Notes: generated by a model from the sequence alone, not told the origin. DNA of 64,000 bases from Nocardioides sambongensis (GCF_006494815.1 NZ_CP041091.1:3424501-3488500); one strand, 5' to 3'. Shown: positions 37,197 to 46,209, counted from the first letter of the stretch. Translations and numbers: made by a program.

Positions 37197-37559
37197 GTGC
37201 TCCCCGTTGCTGCGCGCCTGACCGAGGCGGACCTGTTCCGCCGGGTCGCGCGCACGGGCCGGCGCTCGGGATCGGCGACCCTCGTCACCCACCTCCTCAC
37301 CCGCCAGGGTGAGGAGGCTTTGGTGTTGTCGGGGGCTGCCGCCACCCCACGCGTCGGCTTCGTGGTCAGCAAGGCGGTCGGCGGGGCCGTGGTGCGCAAC
37401 CAGGTCAAGCGCCGGTTGCGCCACCTCGTCCGCGAGCGGCTCGACCTTCTGCCCGGCGGTAGCGTGTTGGTCGTGCGGGCCACCCCCGCGTCCGCCGCGG
37501 CGTCGTACGACGAGCTGCACCGCGACCTCGACAGGTGCCTGTCGCGGGTCTGCGCCTGA
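37197..37559 (+). CDS. rnpA: Ribonuclease P protein component
   Basis: A 120-residue RNase P protein that helps the catalytic RNA process tRNA 5' ends. The RNR motif is visible (KAVGGAVVRNQVKRRLRHLVRE), as is the aromatic/hydrophobic N-terminal region. GTG 37197 is the only reasonable start. It follows rpmH after 38 bases. Confidence 0.95.
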   Translation: MLPVAARLTEADLFRRVARTGRRSGSATLVTHLLTRQGEEALVLSGAAATPRVGFVVSKAVGGAVVRNQVKRRLRHLVRERLDLLPGGSVLVVRATPASAAASYDELHRDLDRCLSRVCA

Positions 37560-37585
37560 TCCGCGGCTGAGGCCGGAAGGGAGAC

Positions 37586-37599
37586 GTTCCACGTGAAAC
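37586..37599. other. parS-like site 1
   Basis: GTTCCACGTGAAAC, one base from the GTTTCACGTGAAAC consensus; its complement reads GTTTCACGTGGAAC. The palindrome contains the yidD start codon (GTG 37593), so ParB binding could affect initiation there. Confidence 0.75.
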
Positions 37600-37879
37600 G
37601 AGTCGTGGTCGCCCTGATCCGCGTCTACCAGTTCGCGATCAGCCCGATGTTCGGACCCACCTGTCGCTTCTACCCCTCGTGCTCGGCGTACGCGATCACC
37701 GCCGTCGAGCGGCACGGGGTGGTGCGCGGCAGCTGGCTGACGGTTCGGCGCCTGCTCCGCTGCAACCCCTGGAACCCGGGGGTGTCGACCACGTGCCGCC
37801 GGCGCGCGGAGAGACTCCCCACGATGCAACGCCCCCGGCCGATCCGGTCGACGGGGCCCGACCCCTACAAGGAGCCTGA
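37593..37879 (+). CDS. yidD: Membrane protein insertion efficiency factor YidD (frameshifted in this sequence)
   Basis: A ~95-residue YidD. The first frame gives [42 protein letters not shown] and ...[10 protein letters not shown], the family core. One added G in the run near 37775-37779 yields [14 protein letters not shown] and a stop at 37877-37879. GTG 37593 lies within a parS-like palindrome. YidD assists YidC-dependent membrane insertion and yidC follows in three bases. Confidence 0.9.
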
Positions 37880-37882
37880 TCC

Positions 37883-38890
37883 GTGGGCATTCTCGGCGAC
37901 ATCGGCAACCTCATCATGACGCCGCTGTACTACGCCATCTCAGCGGTGCTGATCGGTTGGCACGAGCTGTTCAGCCTCGTCCTCGACCCCGCGGGCGGCA
38001 TGTCCTGGGTGCTGTCGATCATCGGACTGACCGTGGTCATCCGTACGGCGCTGATCCCGCTCTTCGTCCGGCAGATCAAGTCCAGCCGGAACATGCAGAT
38101 GCTGCAGCCCAAGGTGCGGGCGCTGCAGAAGAAGTACGGGCACGACCGGCAGCGTCTCGCCGAGGAGACGATGAAGCTCTACAAGGAGGCCGGGACCAAC
38201 CCGTTCGCCTCCTGCCTGCCGCTGCTGCTGCAGATGCCGATCTTCTTCGCGCTCTTCCGGATCCTCGACCAGGCGGCCCGTAACGGGACCGCGCACGGCT
38301 TCCTCACCGAGGAGAAGGCGGTCCAGTTCGGACAGTCGGAGATCTTCGGAAAGATCCCGATCGCGGACTCGTTCTGGAGTGCCCGGGTCTGGGGCCCGGA
38401 CCCGAACGCGCTGGTGATGATGGTGGCGTTCGTCCTCTTCGCCACCATGGTGGTCACCAGCTTCACCACGCAGCGCCAGCTGATGATGAAGAACATGCCC
38501 GCGGACGCGATGTCGGGCCCCTACGCGCAGCAGCAGAAGGTGCTGCTCTACGTGCTGCCGTTCGTCTTCGCGGTGACCGGCGTGGCCTTCCCGATCGGCG
38601 TCGTCCTCTACTGGACCACCTCGAACATCTGGACCATGGGCCAGCAGTTCTACGTCATCCGCAACAACCCGGCGCCCGGCACGCCCGCCTTCGCGGCGAA
38701 GGAGGCCCGGGACAAGGAGAAGGCGGCCAAGCACGGTGTCGTGATCGAGGAGGAGGAGCCGGAGGCTCCCACCGAGAGCGAGCGGCGCCCCACCCAGCGT
38801 GAGCAACCGAAGCGTCAGACGCGCTCAGCGCGCAAGAAGTCCTCGGGCGGGCAGAACCGTCCCAGCCAGAACAAGGGAGACGGCAAGTGA
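37883..38890 (+). CDS. yidC: Membrane protein insertase YidC
   Basis: A 335-residue YidC/Oxa1 insertase. Five hydrophobic segments, beginning [16 protein letters not shown], with the conserved Arg of the hydrophilic groove in [21 protein letters not shown], then [23 protein letters not shown]. The last ~60 residues are charged and Lys/Arg-rich, a ribosome-contacting tail. GTG 37883. The jag gene starts inside its stop (GTGA). Confidence 0.95.
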   Translation: MGILGDIGNLIMTPLYYAISAVLIGWHELFSLVLDPAGGMSWVLSIIGLTVVIRTALIPLFVRQIKSSRNMQMLQPKVRALQKKYGHDRQRLAEETMKLYKEAGTNPFASCLPLLLQMPIFFALFRILDQAARNGTAHGFLTEEKAVQFGQSEIFGKIPIADSFWSARVWGPDPNALVMMVAFVLFATMVVTSFTTQRQLMMKNMPADAMSGPYAQQQKVLLYVLPFVFAVTGVAFPIGVVLYWTTSNIWTMGQQFYVIRNNPAPGTPAFAAKEARDKEKAAKHGVVIEEEEPEAPTESERRPTQREQPKRQTRSARKKSSGGQNRPSQNKGDGK

Positions 38891-39534
38891 GCACAGAGAC
38901 CGACCTGGAGACCACGTCGGAGACCGACGAGTCGGTGGAGACCGAGCAGTCGGCACCGAGCGACGAGTCGGCCGAGGTCGTGGAGACCGACGACGTCGTG
39001 GAGACCGATGAGTCGGACGACTCCGACGACTCCGACGAGGACGCTGAGGAGGCAGGCGCCCCCGGCAGTCGGGTGGAACGCCTGGAGCGGGAAGGTGACA
39101 TCGCCGCCGACTACCTCGAGGAGCTCCTCGACATCGCCGACCTCGACGGCGACCTGGACATGGACGTCGAGATCGACCGTGCGTCGGTCTCCATCGTGGG
39201 CGCCGACCTGAACCAGCTGGTGGGCAGCGACGGCAAGGTGCTGGAGGCGCTCCAGGAGCTCACCCGGCTCGCTGTCTACCGGGAGACCGGTGAGCGGTCG
39301 CGGCTGATGCTGGACGTGTCGGGCTACCGGGCGGACAAGCGGTCCCGACTGACCAGGCTCGGCGAGGAGGCCGCCGAGCGCGTGCGTGCCTCCGGTGAGC
39401 CGGAGTCGCTGGAGCCGATGTCCCCGTTCGAGCGCAAGGTCGTGCACGACGCGGTCGCGGCGGCCGGACTGACCTCGGAGTCGGCCGGCGTCGAGCCGCG
39501 ACGCTACGTCGTGGTGCTTCCGTCGGAGGAGTGA
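38887..39534 (+). CDS. jag: Jag/KhpB-like RNA-binding protein (KH + R3H)
   Basis: A 215-residue protein. A strongly acidic, Glu/Asp/Ser/Thr-rich N-terminus (~60 residues) precedes a Jag KH domain (VSIVGADLNQLVGSDGKVLEALQELTRLAV) and an R3H domain (ERVRASGEPESLEPMSPFERKVVHDAV). Jag homologues bind RNA and influence cell division and wall synthesis. Start GTG 38887 overlaps yidC; rsmG starts within its stop. Confidence 0.92.
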   Translation: MSTETDLETTSETDESVETEQSAPSDESAEVVETDDVVETDESDDSDDSDEDAEEAGAPGSRVERLEREGDIAADYLEELLDIADLDGDLDMDVEIDRASVSIVGADLNQLVGSDGKVLEALQELTRLAVYRETGERSRLMLDVSGYRADKRSRLTRLGEEAAERVRASGEPESLEPMSPFERKVVHDAVAAAGLTSESAGVEPRRYVVVLPSEE

Positions 39535-40292
39535 CGTTTCACGTGGAACATGCTCCGGACGCGGCCGCGGGTGGGAATGAGGTTCCCCCCGCGGCCGCGC
39601 GGCTGTTCGGGCCGGACCGTCTGCCACTGGCTGCCCGCTACGCCGAACTGTTGCGGACCGACGGCGTGGTGCGGGGACTGATCGGCCCCCGCGAGGCGCC
39701 GCGGATCTGGGACCGGCACCTGCTCAACTCCGTGCTCATGGCACCCGCCCTCCCCCGGGGCGCCCGGGTAGCCGACATCGGCTCCGGTGCCGGCCTGCCC
39801 GGCCTGGTCCTCGCGATCGCCCGCCCCGACCTCCACGTCACGCTGGTGGAGCCGTTGCTGCGGCGGACCACCTTCTTGGAGGAGGTCGTCGCCGAGCTGG
39901 GCCTGGACAACGTGGTGGTCGCCCGTGGTCGGGCGGAGATGTTTCACGGGAAACAGTCCTTCGACGTGGTCACCGCGCGTGCGGTCTCGGCGATGGAGCG
40001 CCTGGTCCCCTGGTGCATGCCGCTGGTGGCCGCCGGCGGTTCGCTGACGGTGATGAAGGGGTCCTCGGCCGAGGACGAGCTGGCCGACGCCGGCGATGTG
40101 CTGAGCGCCTGGGGTTGTGCGCCCGCCGAGATCGTCGAGTACGACGACCCCGATGCCGGCTCCGTCCGTCTGGTCCGGGTCACCTGGGCCGGTGAACCGC
40201 GGGTATCGTTGCGCACTTCCAGCGCCCGCGGATCGTCCACGGGTGCCAGGCCTTCGTCGAAGCGGTCGAAGAAGCAGAGGAGACGGACGTGA
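39531..40292 (+). CDS. rsmG: 16S rRNA (guanine-N7) methyltransferase RsmG
   Basis: A 253-residue enzyme (GidB) methylating G527 of 16S rRNA. SAM-binding ARVADIGSGAGLPGLVLAIARPD and VTARAVSAMERLVPWCMPLVAAGG are family hallmarks. GTG 39531 overlaps jag. A parS-like site covers its first codons (TFHVE) and another lies mid-gene. The C-terminus has a basic extension (KRSKKQRRRT) and overlaps the parA start. Confidence 0.93.
   Translation: MTFHVEHAPDAAAGGNEVPPAAARLFGPDRLPLAARYAELLRTDGVVRGLIGPREAPRIWDRHLLNSVLMAPALPRGARVADIGSGAGLPGLVLAIARPDLHVTLVEPLLRRTTFLEEVVAELGLDNVVVARGRAEMFHGKQSFDVVTARAVSAMERLVPWCMPLVAAGGSLTVMKGSSAEDELADAGDVLSAWGCAPAEIVEYDDPDAGSVRLVRVTWAGEPRVSLRTSSARGSSTGARPSSKRSKKQRRRT
39536..39549. 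other. parS-like site 2
   Basis: GTTTCACGTGGAAC: one base from the perfect palindrome, identical to the complement of site 1 and to site 4. It lies inside the first codons of rsmG. Confidence 0.78.
39940..39955. other. parS-like site 3
   Basis: TGTTTCACGGGAAACA, one mismatch (G for T in the centre) from the 16-base parS consensus, inside rsmG coding sequence. Confidence 0.75.
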
Positions 40293-41386
40293 CCCCAGAC
40301 CCGTCCCATGGGTTTTCCACCGGTGATGACCATCCCTCTGAGCGTGAGATTCCACAGTTCGCCGCAAGTTATCCACAGGGCGAACCCGGGGCTGAAGGAG
40401 ACAACGACGTGGACGTTTCACGTGGAACATCGGCGGGCGAGCCGGTGCGAACCGTCCGGACCGCGGCCGAGCTGGCCGAGGTGACAACCGACTACGACGA
40501 CCACCAGACGCCGCTGGCCCAGGCCGCGCAGCGCACGGTCCAGGTCCGCCAGGGCATCCCGCACGAGCAGATGCAGCGGCCGGAGTCGACCCGGGTCTTC
40601 GTCGTGGCGAACCAGAAGGGCGGCGTGGGCAAGACGACGTCCACGGTGAACATGGCCGCGTCGCTGACCCAGCTGGGACAGCGGGTGCTGGTGGTCGACC
40701 TGGACCCGCAGGGCAACGCCTCCACCGCGCTGAACATCGATCACCACCGCGGCACGCTGTCGACGTACGACGCGCTGGTGGAGGGCACGGCGCTGACCGA
40801 GATCGCCCAGCAGTGCCCCGAGATCAGCGACCTGTGGGTGGTGCCGGCGACGATCGACCTGGCCGGCGCAGAGATCGAGCTGGTCAGCGTGGTGGCCCGG
40901 GAGGGACGCCTGAAGAAGGCGATCTTCGGCCACCCCCGGGTCGGTTCCGCCGCCGAGGTCGGCGAGGACCGGTTCGACTACGTGCTGATCGACTGCCCGC
41001 CCTCGCTCGGCCTGCTCACGCTGAACGCGCTGGTGGCGGCGTCGGAGATGCTGATCCCGATCCAGGCGGAGTACTACGCGCTCGAGGGGCTGGGCCAGCT
41101 GCTCAACACGGTCGAGATGGTCAAGGCGCACCTGAACCAGGACCTCACCGTCTCCACCATCCTGCTCACCATGTACGACGGTCGCACCCGGCTCGCGGCC
41201 GGAGTGGCGGCCGAGGTGCGCGAACACTTCTCCGGCCAAGTGCTGAAGACGTCGATCCCGCGGTCCGTCCGGGTCAGCGAGGCGCCGTCGTACGCGCAGA
41301 CCGTGATCACCTACGACCCGACGTCGCCGGGTGCGCTCAGCTATCTCGAGGCGGCCCGCGAAGTCATCGAACGAGGGGGCAACTGA
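40289..41386 (+). CDS. parA: Chromosome partitioning ATPase ParA (Soj)
   Basis: A 365-residue Walker ATPase. Deviant Walker A ANQKGGVGKTTSTVN, VVDLDPQGNASTAL and YVLIDCPPSLGLLTLNAL. A ~105-residue N-terminal extension, disordered by composition, precedes the ATPase; it contains a perfect TTATCCACA (40369-40377) and parS-like site 4. GTG 40289 overlaps rsmG; later in-frame starts could serve, since the extension is weakly conserved in the family. Acts with ParB to segregate origins. Confidence 0.95.
   Translation: MTPDPSHGFSTGDDHPSEREIPQFAASYPQGEPGAEGDNDVDVSRGTSAGEPVRTVRTAAELAEVTTDYDDHQTPLAQAAQRTVQVRQGIPHEQMQRPESTRVFVVANQKGGVGKTTSTVNMAASLTQLGQRVLVVDLDPQGNASTALNIDHHRGTLSTYDALVEGTALTEIAQQCPEISDLWVVPATIDLAGAEIELVSVVAREGRLKKAIFGHPRVGSAAEVGEDRFDYVLIDCPPSLGLLTLNALVAASEMLIPIQAEYYALEGLGQLLNTVEMVKAHLNQDLTVSTILLTMYDGRTRLAAGVAAEVREHFSGQVLKTSIPRSVRVSEAPSYAQTVITYDPTSPGALSYLEAAREVIERGGN
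40369..40377. other. Perfect DnaA box inside parA
   Basis: TTATCCACA, the consensus 9-mer, about 3.9 kb from dnaA and within the disordered N-terminal coding part of parA, near parS-like site 4. A TTTTCCACC at ~40313 is a weaker relative. Confidence 0.6.
40415..40428. other. parS-like site 4
   Basis: GTTTCACGTGGAAC, identical to site 2, inside the N-terminal extension of parA (codons for VSRGT). Confidence 0.78.
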
Positions 41387-41388
41387 GC

Positions 41389-42423
41389 ATGGCGAACCCA
41401 CCGCGCCGGGGCCTCGGACGAGGTCTCGGGTCGCTGATCCCGAGTGCACCGCCCGAGCCCGAAAAGGCACCCACTGAGACCGCGAATGTCAAGGGTGTAG
41501 TTCAGGATTCGGACTTTGCCGCGAGAGCGCCGTCCAGCGACGTGGCGGACCCTGGGTCCACCGGATCTGCGGCAGGCCCGCAGAGCGCGGAATCGGCTCT
41601 GCAGCCGGTCGAGGGCGCCTACTTCGCCGAGATCCCGGTCGGAGCGATCCGGCCGAACGCGGTGAACCCGCGGCAGGTCTTCGACGAGGACCAGATGGCC
41701 GAACTGGTCCACTCGATCAAGGAGATCGGGCTGCTCCAGCCCGTCGTGGTGCGCCGGACGTCCGCCGACTCCTATGAGCTGGTGATGGGTGAGCGTCGGT
41801 GGCGCGCCACCGAGCAGGCGGGCCTGGAGACGATCCCGGCGATCGTCCGCGAGACCGACGACACCGACATGCTGCGCGACGCGCTGCTGGAGAACCTGCA
41901 CCGCAGCCAGCTCAACCCGCTGGAGGAGGCGGCCGCCTACCAGCAGCTGCTGGAGGACTTCGCCTGCACCCACGAGGAGCTGGCCCAGCGGATCGGCCGC
42001 TCCCGTCCGCAGATCAGCAACACCCTGCGCCTGCTCAAGCTGACCCCCGCGGCACAGCGGCGGGTGGCGGCCGGGGTGCTCTCCGCCGGTCACGCTCGGG
42101 CACTGCTGGGTGTCACCGACGCCGAGCAGCAGGACAAGCTCGCTCAGCGTGTGGTCGCCGAGGGCATCAGCGTGCGCGCGCTGGAGGAGATCGTGGCGCT
42201 GGGCGAGACGCCCGGCACGAAGCCGCGGGTACGACGTACCAAGCCGACCGCTCCGGGCCTCTCGGAGCTCTCCGACCGGCTCGGCGACCGCCTGGAGACC
42301 CGGGTGAAGATCGACCTGGGCAAGTCCAAGGGCAAGGTCACCATCGAGTTCGCGAACACCGGCGACCTGCAGCGGATCGTGGACCTGATCGATCCGCGCA
42401 ACCGCCAGGACCGGCCGATCTGA
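41389..42423 (+). CDS. parB: ParB partition protein (CTP-binding parS protein)
   Basis: A 344-residue ParB. The N-terminal RRGLGRGLGSLIP contacts ParA. ParB/Srx CTPase text is IRPNAVNPRQVFDE..LVHSIKEIGLLQPVVV and GERRWRATEQAG; the helix-turn-helix reads CTHEELAQRIGRSRPQISNTLRLLKL. The C-terminus (ETRVKIDLGKSKGKVTIEFANTGDLQRIV) is the dimerisation domain. ATG 41389 lies 3 bases after parA. It would load at the parS-like sites listed here. Confidence 0.96.
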   Translation: MANPPRRGLGRGLGSLIPSAPPEPEKAPTETANVKGVVQDSDFAARAPSSDVADPGSTGSAAGPQSAESALQPVEGAYFAEIPVGAIRPNAVNPRQVFDEDQMAELVHSIKEIGLLQPVVVRRTSADSYELVMGERRWRATEQAGLETIPAIVRETDDTDMLRDALLENLHRSQLNPLEEAAAYQQLLEDFACTHEELAQRIGRSRPQISNTLRLLKLTPAAQRRVAAGVLSAGHARALLGVTDAEQQDKLAQRVVAEGISVRALEEIVALGETPGTKPRVRRTKPTAPGLSELSDRLGDRLETRVKIDLGKSKGKVTIEFANTGDLQRIVDLIDPRNRQDRPI

Positions 42424-42443
42424 CGTCCCCCGACGGCGAACGA

Positions 42444-42476
42444 GGCCGCCACCCGAACGCGGGTGGCGGCCTTCGC
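42444..42476 (+). terminator. Rho-independent terminator after parB
   Basis: A 12-bp perfect stem (GGCCGCCACCCG, 42444-42455, with CGGGTGGCGGCC, 42460-42471), loop AACG, followed by TTCGCATTTG. It ends the rpmH-parB block. Confidence 0.85.
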
Positions 42477-42546
42477 ATTTGTCGACAAAGCGATAAGGCG
42501 ACAGATCGACGAGTCGCTTTGGCGACGAAGAGACACCGCCACGCGC

Positions 42547-42560
42547 GTTTCACGTGCAAC
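42547..42560. other. parS-like site 5
   Basis: GTTTCACGTGCAAC, one base from consensus, in the non-coding spacer between parB and the acyltransferase gene. Confidence 0.72.
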
Positions 42561-42628
42561 ACACGTGGTGGCGCGCCGAAGCTCGGATCGGGCCGACTCG
42601 GGCGCGGGCTGTCGGCGGCGGAGCGGGA

Positions 42629-43410
42629 CTACTTCTCGGTGGCGCGCTTCTCGGCGGCCTTCGCTGCCCGCTTGGCTGCCCGCTCCCGCAGCTCCGCGGC
42701 GTCCAGCTCCGCGGCGCGCTCGGGGTCGGCGCGGAGCCACCGAAGCGGGCGGGGTCCACCACGATCCGGGGCCTTCTCGTCCTCGGGGTAGGCCTCGATC
42801 ACCTCGTCGAGCATCAGCTGCATCGCGGTGCGCAGCGCGGCGGTCTCCTCGTTCGGGTGCTCACCGGTGGGGTGCATCGGCTCGCCGACCTTGACCGCGA
42901 TCGTCTTCTTCGACCGGGAGAAGTCCCGGGGTGGTCCTTGGTCATCAGCCGGTGCGGTCCCCAGACGATGACCGGGATCAGCGGGACACCGGCCTCGGCC
43001 GCGATCCGGACGGCACCACTCTTGAGCTCCTTGATCTCGAAGGAGCGGGAGATGGTGGCCTCGGGGTAGATGCCGACGATCTCGCCCCGGCGCAGGTAGT
43101 CGATGGCGTCCTTGGCCGACTGCACGCCGGAGCCGCGGTCCACCCGGATGTGGTGGAAGGAGCGGAGCAGATGACCGACGCCGGGGGCGTCCATCATCTC
43201 CTTCTTGATCATGAACCGGACCAGCCGCTTGGACGGGTGCGCACCGAGGCCGGCGTAGATGAAGTCGACGTACCCGGTGTGGTTGATCGCCAGCAGGGCA
43301 CCACCCTTGCGCGGCACGTTCTCGGTGCCGGTGAGCTGGAACCGCTGCCCGAGCACCTTGAAGAGCACCTTCGCGGTGAAGATGACGGGCGGGTAGGTGA
43401 TGTCGAGCAT
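42629..43410 (-). CDS. PlsC-like lysophospholipid acyltransferase (frameshifted in this sequence)
   Basis: About 260 residues after repair. The acyltransferase HX4D motif is visible (AINHTGYVDF) and the second block YPEATISRS. The break at GGGG 42928-42931 is repaired by one base, giving DHPRDFSRSKKTIAVKVGEPMHPTG; the C-terminus is Lys/Arg-rich. ATG 43410. Likely transfers an acyl chain to a lysophospholipid; substrate unknown. Occupies the place where the mycobacterial region carries cwlM. Confidence 0.85.
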
Positions 43411-43457
43411 CGAGGGCCTCTCGGACGGGGTCGTTGAGGCAAGCGTAGGGGGACCGC

Positions 43458-44672
43458 TCAGCGGCGCGTGGCGAGGAAGTCCGCGATCCGGGTGATCGCC
43501 TCCTCCAGCATCTCCACGTCGGGCAGCGTGACCAGCCGGAAGTGGTCGGGCTGGGGCCAGTTGAAGCCGGTGCCGTGGGTGACCAGGATCTTCTTCGCCC
43601 GGAGCAGCTCGATCACGAACTCCTCGTCGTCGACGATGCCGTAGACCTCGGGATCCAGGCGCGGGAAGCAGTAGAGAGCGCCGCGGGGCCGGACCGAGGA
43701 GACACCGGGGATCTCGTTGAGCATCCGGTCGGCGAGCATCGCCTGCTCGTAGAAGCGCCCACCGGGCACGATCAGCTCGTTGATCGACTGGTAGCCGCCC
43801 AGCGCGGTCTGGATCGCGTGCTGGGCGGGCACGTTGGCGCACATCCGCATGTTCGCGATCAGGGTGAGGCCCTCGAGGAACTCCTCGGCCACCTCCTTCG
43901 GGCCGGAGATCATCACCCAGCCTGCGCGATAGCCGCAGACCCGGTAGGCCTTGGACAGGCCGCTGAAGGTCAGGCACAGCACGTCGGTGCCGGCGGCTTC
44001 CGCCGCGTGGTGGTGCACGGCGTCGTCGAAGAGGATCTTCTCGTAGATCTCGTCGGCGAACACGACCAGCTCGTGGCGCCGGGCGATGTCGACCAGCGCG
44101 GCGACCATCTCCTTGCTGTAGACAGCGCCGGTGGGGTTGTTGGGGTTGATGATCACCAGCGCCTGGGTGTGCTCGGTGATCTTGGCCTCGATGTCGGCCA
44201 GGTCCGGCATCCAGTCGTTGTCCTCGTCGCACCGGTAGTGCACCGGGACACCTCCGGAGAGGGTCACCGCGCCGGTCCACAGCGGGTAGTCGGGCGCTGG
44301 CACCAGGATCTCGTTGCCGTCGTCGACGAACGCCTGCAGCACCATCGAGATCAGCTCGGAGACGCCGTTGCCGATGAAGACGTCCTCCACCTCGGTGTAC
44401 TGCAGCCCGCGGGACTGGTAGTACTGCGCGACGGCGGTGCGCGCGGAGTAGATCCCGCGCGAGTCGCTGTAGCCCTGCGCCTCGGACAGGTGGTGGCGCA
44501 TGTCGGCCAGGATCGCCTCGGGCGCCTCGAACCCGAACGGGGCGGGATTGCCGATGTTCAGCTTGAGGACGCGGTGGCCCTCGGCCTCCAGGCGCTGGGC
44601 CTCGACGAGGATGGGCCCGCGCACGTCGTACCGGACATCGCGGAGCTTCTGGCTCTGACGGATCTGGCGCAC
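43458..44672 (-). CDS. PLP-dependent class I/II aminotransferase (AlaA-like)
   Basis: A ~404-residue aminotransferase. LNIGNPAPFGFEAPEAILADM, APDYPLWTGAVTLSGG, INPNNPTGAVYSKE and FSGLSKAYRVCGYRAGWV (PLP lysine in SLSKA-like context) are all present, closest to alanine/valine-pyruvate transaminases. I chose GTG 44672 (VRQIRQSQKLRDVRYD), which matches the family's usual start; a longer GTG 44699 adds nine residues. Neither has a strong ribosome site. The exact amino donor is not decidable here. Confidence 0.87.
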   Translation of the reverse strand: MRQIRQSQKLRDVRYDVRGPILVEAQRLEAEGHRVLKLNIGNPAPFGFEAPEAILADMRHHLSEAQGYSDSRGIYSARTAVAQYYQSRGLQYTEVEDVFIGNGVSELISMVLQAFVDDGNEILVPAPDYPLWTGAVTLSGGVPVHYRCDEDNDWMPDLADIEAKITEHTQALVIINPNNPTGAVYSKEMVAALVDIARRHELVVFADEIYEKILFDDAVHHHAAEAAGTDVLCLTFSGLSKAYRVCGYRAGWVMISGPKEVAEEFLEGLTLIANMRMCANVPAQHAIQTALGGYQSINELIVPGGRFYEQAMLADRMLNEIPGVSSVRPRGALYCFPRLDPEVYGIVDDEEFVIELLRAKKILVTHGTGFNWPQPDHFRLVTLPDVEMLEEAITRIADFLATRR

Positions 44673-44721
44673 CCCCGCATTCTCGCAGGAGGGCGCCACC
44701 GACTTTCCGCCCCGGTACGCC

Positions 44722-44755
44722 GACGGCCGGCGCCCCGTCGGGGACGCCGGCCGTC
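44722..44755 (-). terminator. Terminator after trxA
   Basis: An 11-bp perfect stem GACGGCCGGCG (44722-44732) with CGCCGGCCGTC (44745-44755) around a C/G-rich 12-base loop. It lies just past the trxA stop and just before the aminotransferase start on the minus strand. Confidence 0.72.
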
Positions 44756-44769
44756 GAGGCGCGTGGAGG

Positions 44770-45096
44770 TCAGCCGGTGAACTCGGCGAGCTCCTTGAGC
44801 AGCGCGGCCTTGGGGCGGGCGCCGACGATGGTCTTCACGACCTCACCGTTCTGGTAGACGTTGATGGTGGGGATGCCGGTGACGCGGTAGGACGCGGGGG
44901 TGACCGGGTTCTCGTCGACGTTCATCTTGAAGAAGTCGACCTTGTCGGCGTGCTGGCCGGCGATCTCGTCCAGGATCGGGGCGACCTGGCGGCACGGACC
45001 GCACCACTCGGCCCAGAAGTCGACCAGGACCGGCTTGTCGGACTTGAGGACCTGCGCGTCGAACTCGGCGTCGGTCACGGCTGCGATGTTGCCCAC
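44770..45096 (-). CDS. trxA: Thioredoxin
   Basis: A 108-residue thioredoxin with the active site WAEWCGPCRQVAPILDE, PTINVYQNGEV (cis-Pro) and GARPKAALLKEL. GTG 45096 has GAAGGGAAAG upstream; the longer upstream frame is not conserved. Forms the redox pair with the preceding reductase gene and follows it by 110 bases. Confidence 0.96.
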   Translation of the reverse strand: MGNIAAVTDAEFDAQVLKSDKPVLVDFWAEWCGPCRQVAPILDEIAGQHADKVDFFKMNVDENPVTPASYRVTGIPTINVYQNGEVVKTIVGARPKAALLKELAEFTG

Positions 45097-45205
45097 GACA
45101 ATCTTTCCCTTCGTCTGGGCCTGTCGGCCCCTCGGTGTGTGCGGTGCTATCTGGTTGAACACCGAGCGCGGGGACCCTGTTCCCGTCGCCGGTGTGAGCT
45201 GCAGG

Positions 45206-46209
45206 TCAGCTGGTGGCCGCGGCCACCGCGTCGGCGGCCGTGGAGGTGGCGAAGTCGAGCTCGGCCAGGTACTTCTCGGCGTCGAGGGCGGCTGCGCATC
45301 CGGTGCCGGCGGCGGTGATCGCCTGGCGGTAGCGGTGGTCGACGAGGTCGCCGGAGGCGAAGACGCCGGGCAGGTTGGTCGCGGTCGAGTCGGGGGCGAC
45401 CAGCACGTAGCCCTCGTCGTCGAGGTCGACCTGGCCGGTCAGCAGCTCCGAGCGGGGCAGGTGGCCGATCGCGATGAACAGGCCGGTGGCCGGCAGCTCG
45501 GAGGTCTCCCCGGTGACGGTGTCGCGCAGGGTGAGGGACTCCAGGGAGTCGGTGCCGTTGATGGTGGCGACCTCGGAGTTCCACACGACCTCGAGCTTGG
45601 GGTCGGCGAAGGCCCGCTCCTGCATGATCTTGGAGGCGCGGAGCTCGTCGCGGCGGTGGATCAGGGTGACCTTGGAGCCGAACCGGGTCAGGAAGGTGGC
45701 CTCCTCGACCGCGGAGTCGCCGCCGCCGACGACGGCGATGTTCTGGTCGCGGAAGAAGAAGCCGTCGCAGGTGGCGCACCAGGAGACGCCGCGCCCGGAG
45801 AGGGTGTCCTCGTTGGGGAGGTCGAGCTTGCGGTAGCCGGATCCCATCGCGAGCACCACGGCGCGGGCGGTGTAGGTGTCGGTGGCGGTCTTGACGATCT
45901 TGATCGGGCCGGTGAGGTCGACCTCGACCACGTCGTCGGCGATCAGCTCGGCGCCGAAGCGCTCGGCCTGGGCGCGCATCTCGTCCATCAGGGCGGGGCC
46001 CTGGATGCCGTCGCGGAAGCCGGGGAAGTTCTCCACCTCGGTGGTGTTCATCAGGGCGCCGCCGGCGGTGACCGAGCCCTCGAAGACCAGCGGCTCGAGG
46101 TTGGCGCGGGCGCTGTAGATCGCCGCGGTGTAGCCGGCAGGACCGGAGCCGATGACGATGACGTTGCGGGGGCCGACATCGGGTCGGTCGGGGTCGGGCT
46201 GGTGCTCAC
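45206..46209 (-). CDS. trxB: Thioredoxin reductase (one N-terminal frame break)
   Basis: A ~333-residue FAD/NADPH thioredoxin reductase. The FAD site ([26 protein letters not shown]), the redox disulfide [28 protein letters not shown] and the C-terminal [23 protein letters not shown] are all visible. GTG 46209 has GAGGAG well placed but is out of frame by one. One base added around GGGG 46190-46193 joins VSTSPTP to [14 protein letters not shown]. No start exists in the conserved frame upstream, so the error interpretation is strong. Confidence 0.93.

Noticed and set aside
36069..42493. A shared 14-mer TGTCGACAAAGCGA in dnaA and in the parB downstream spacer
   Set aside because: Two copies of a 14-mer in 64 kb are expected by chance; one copy is coding and no other pattern links them.
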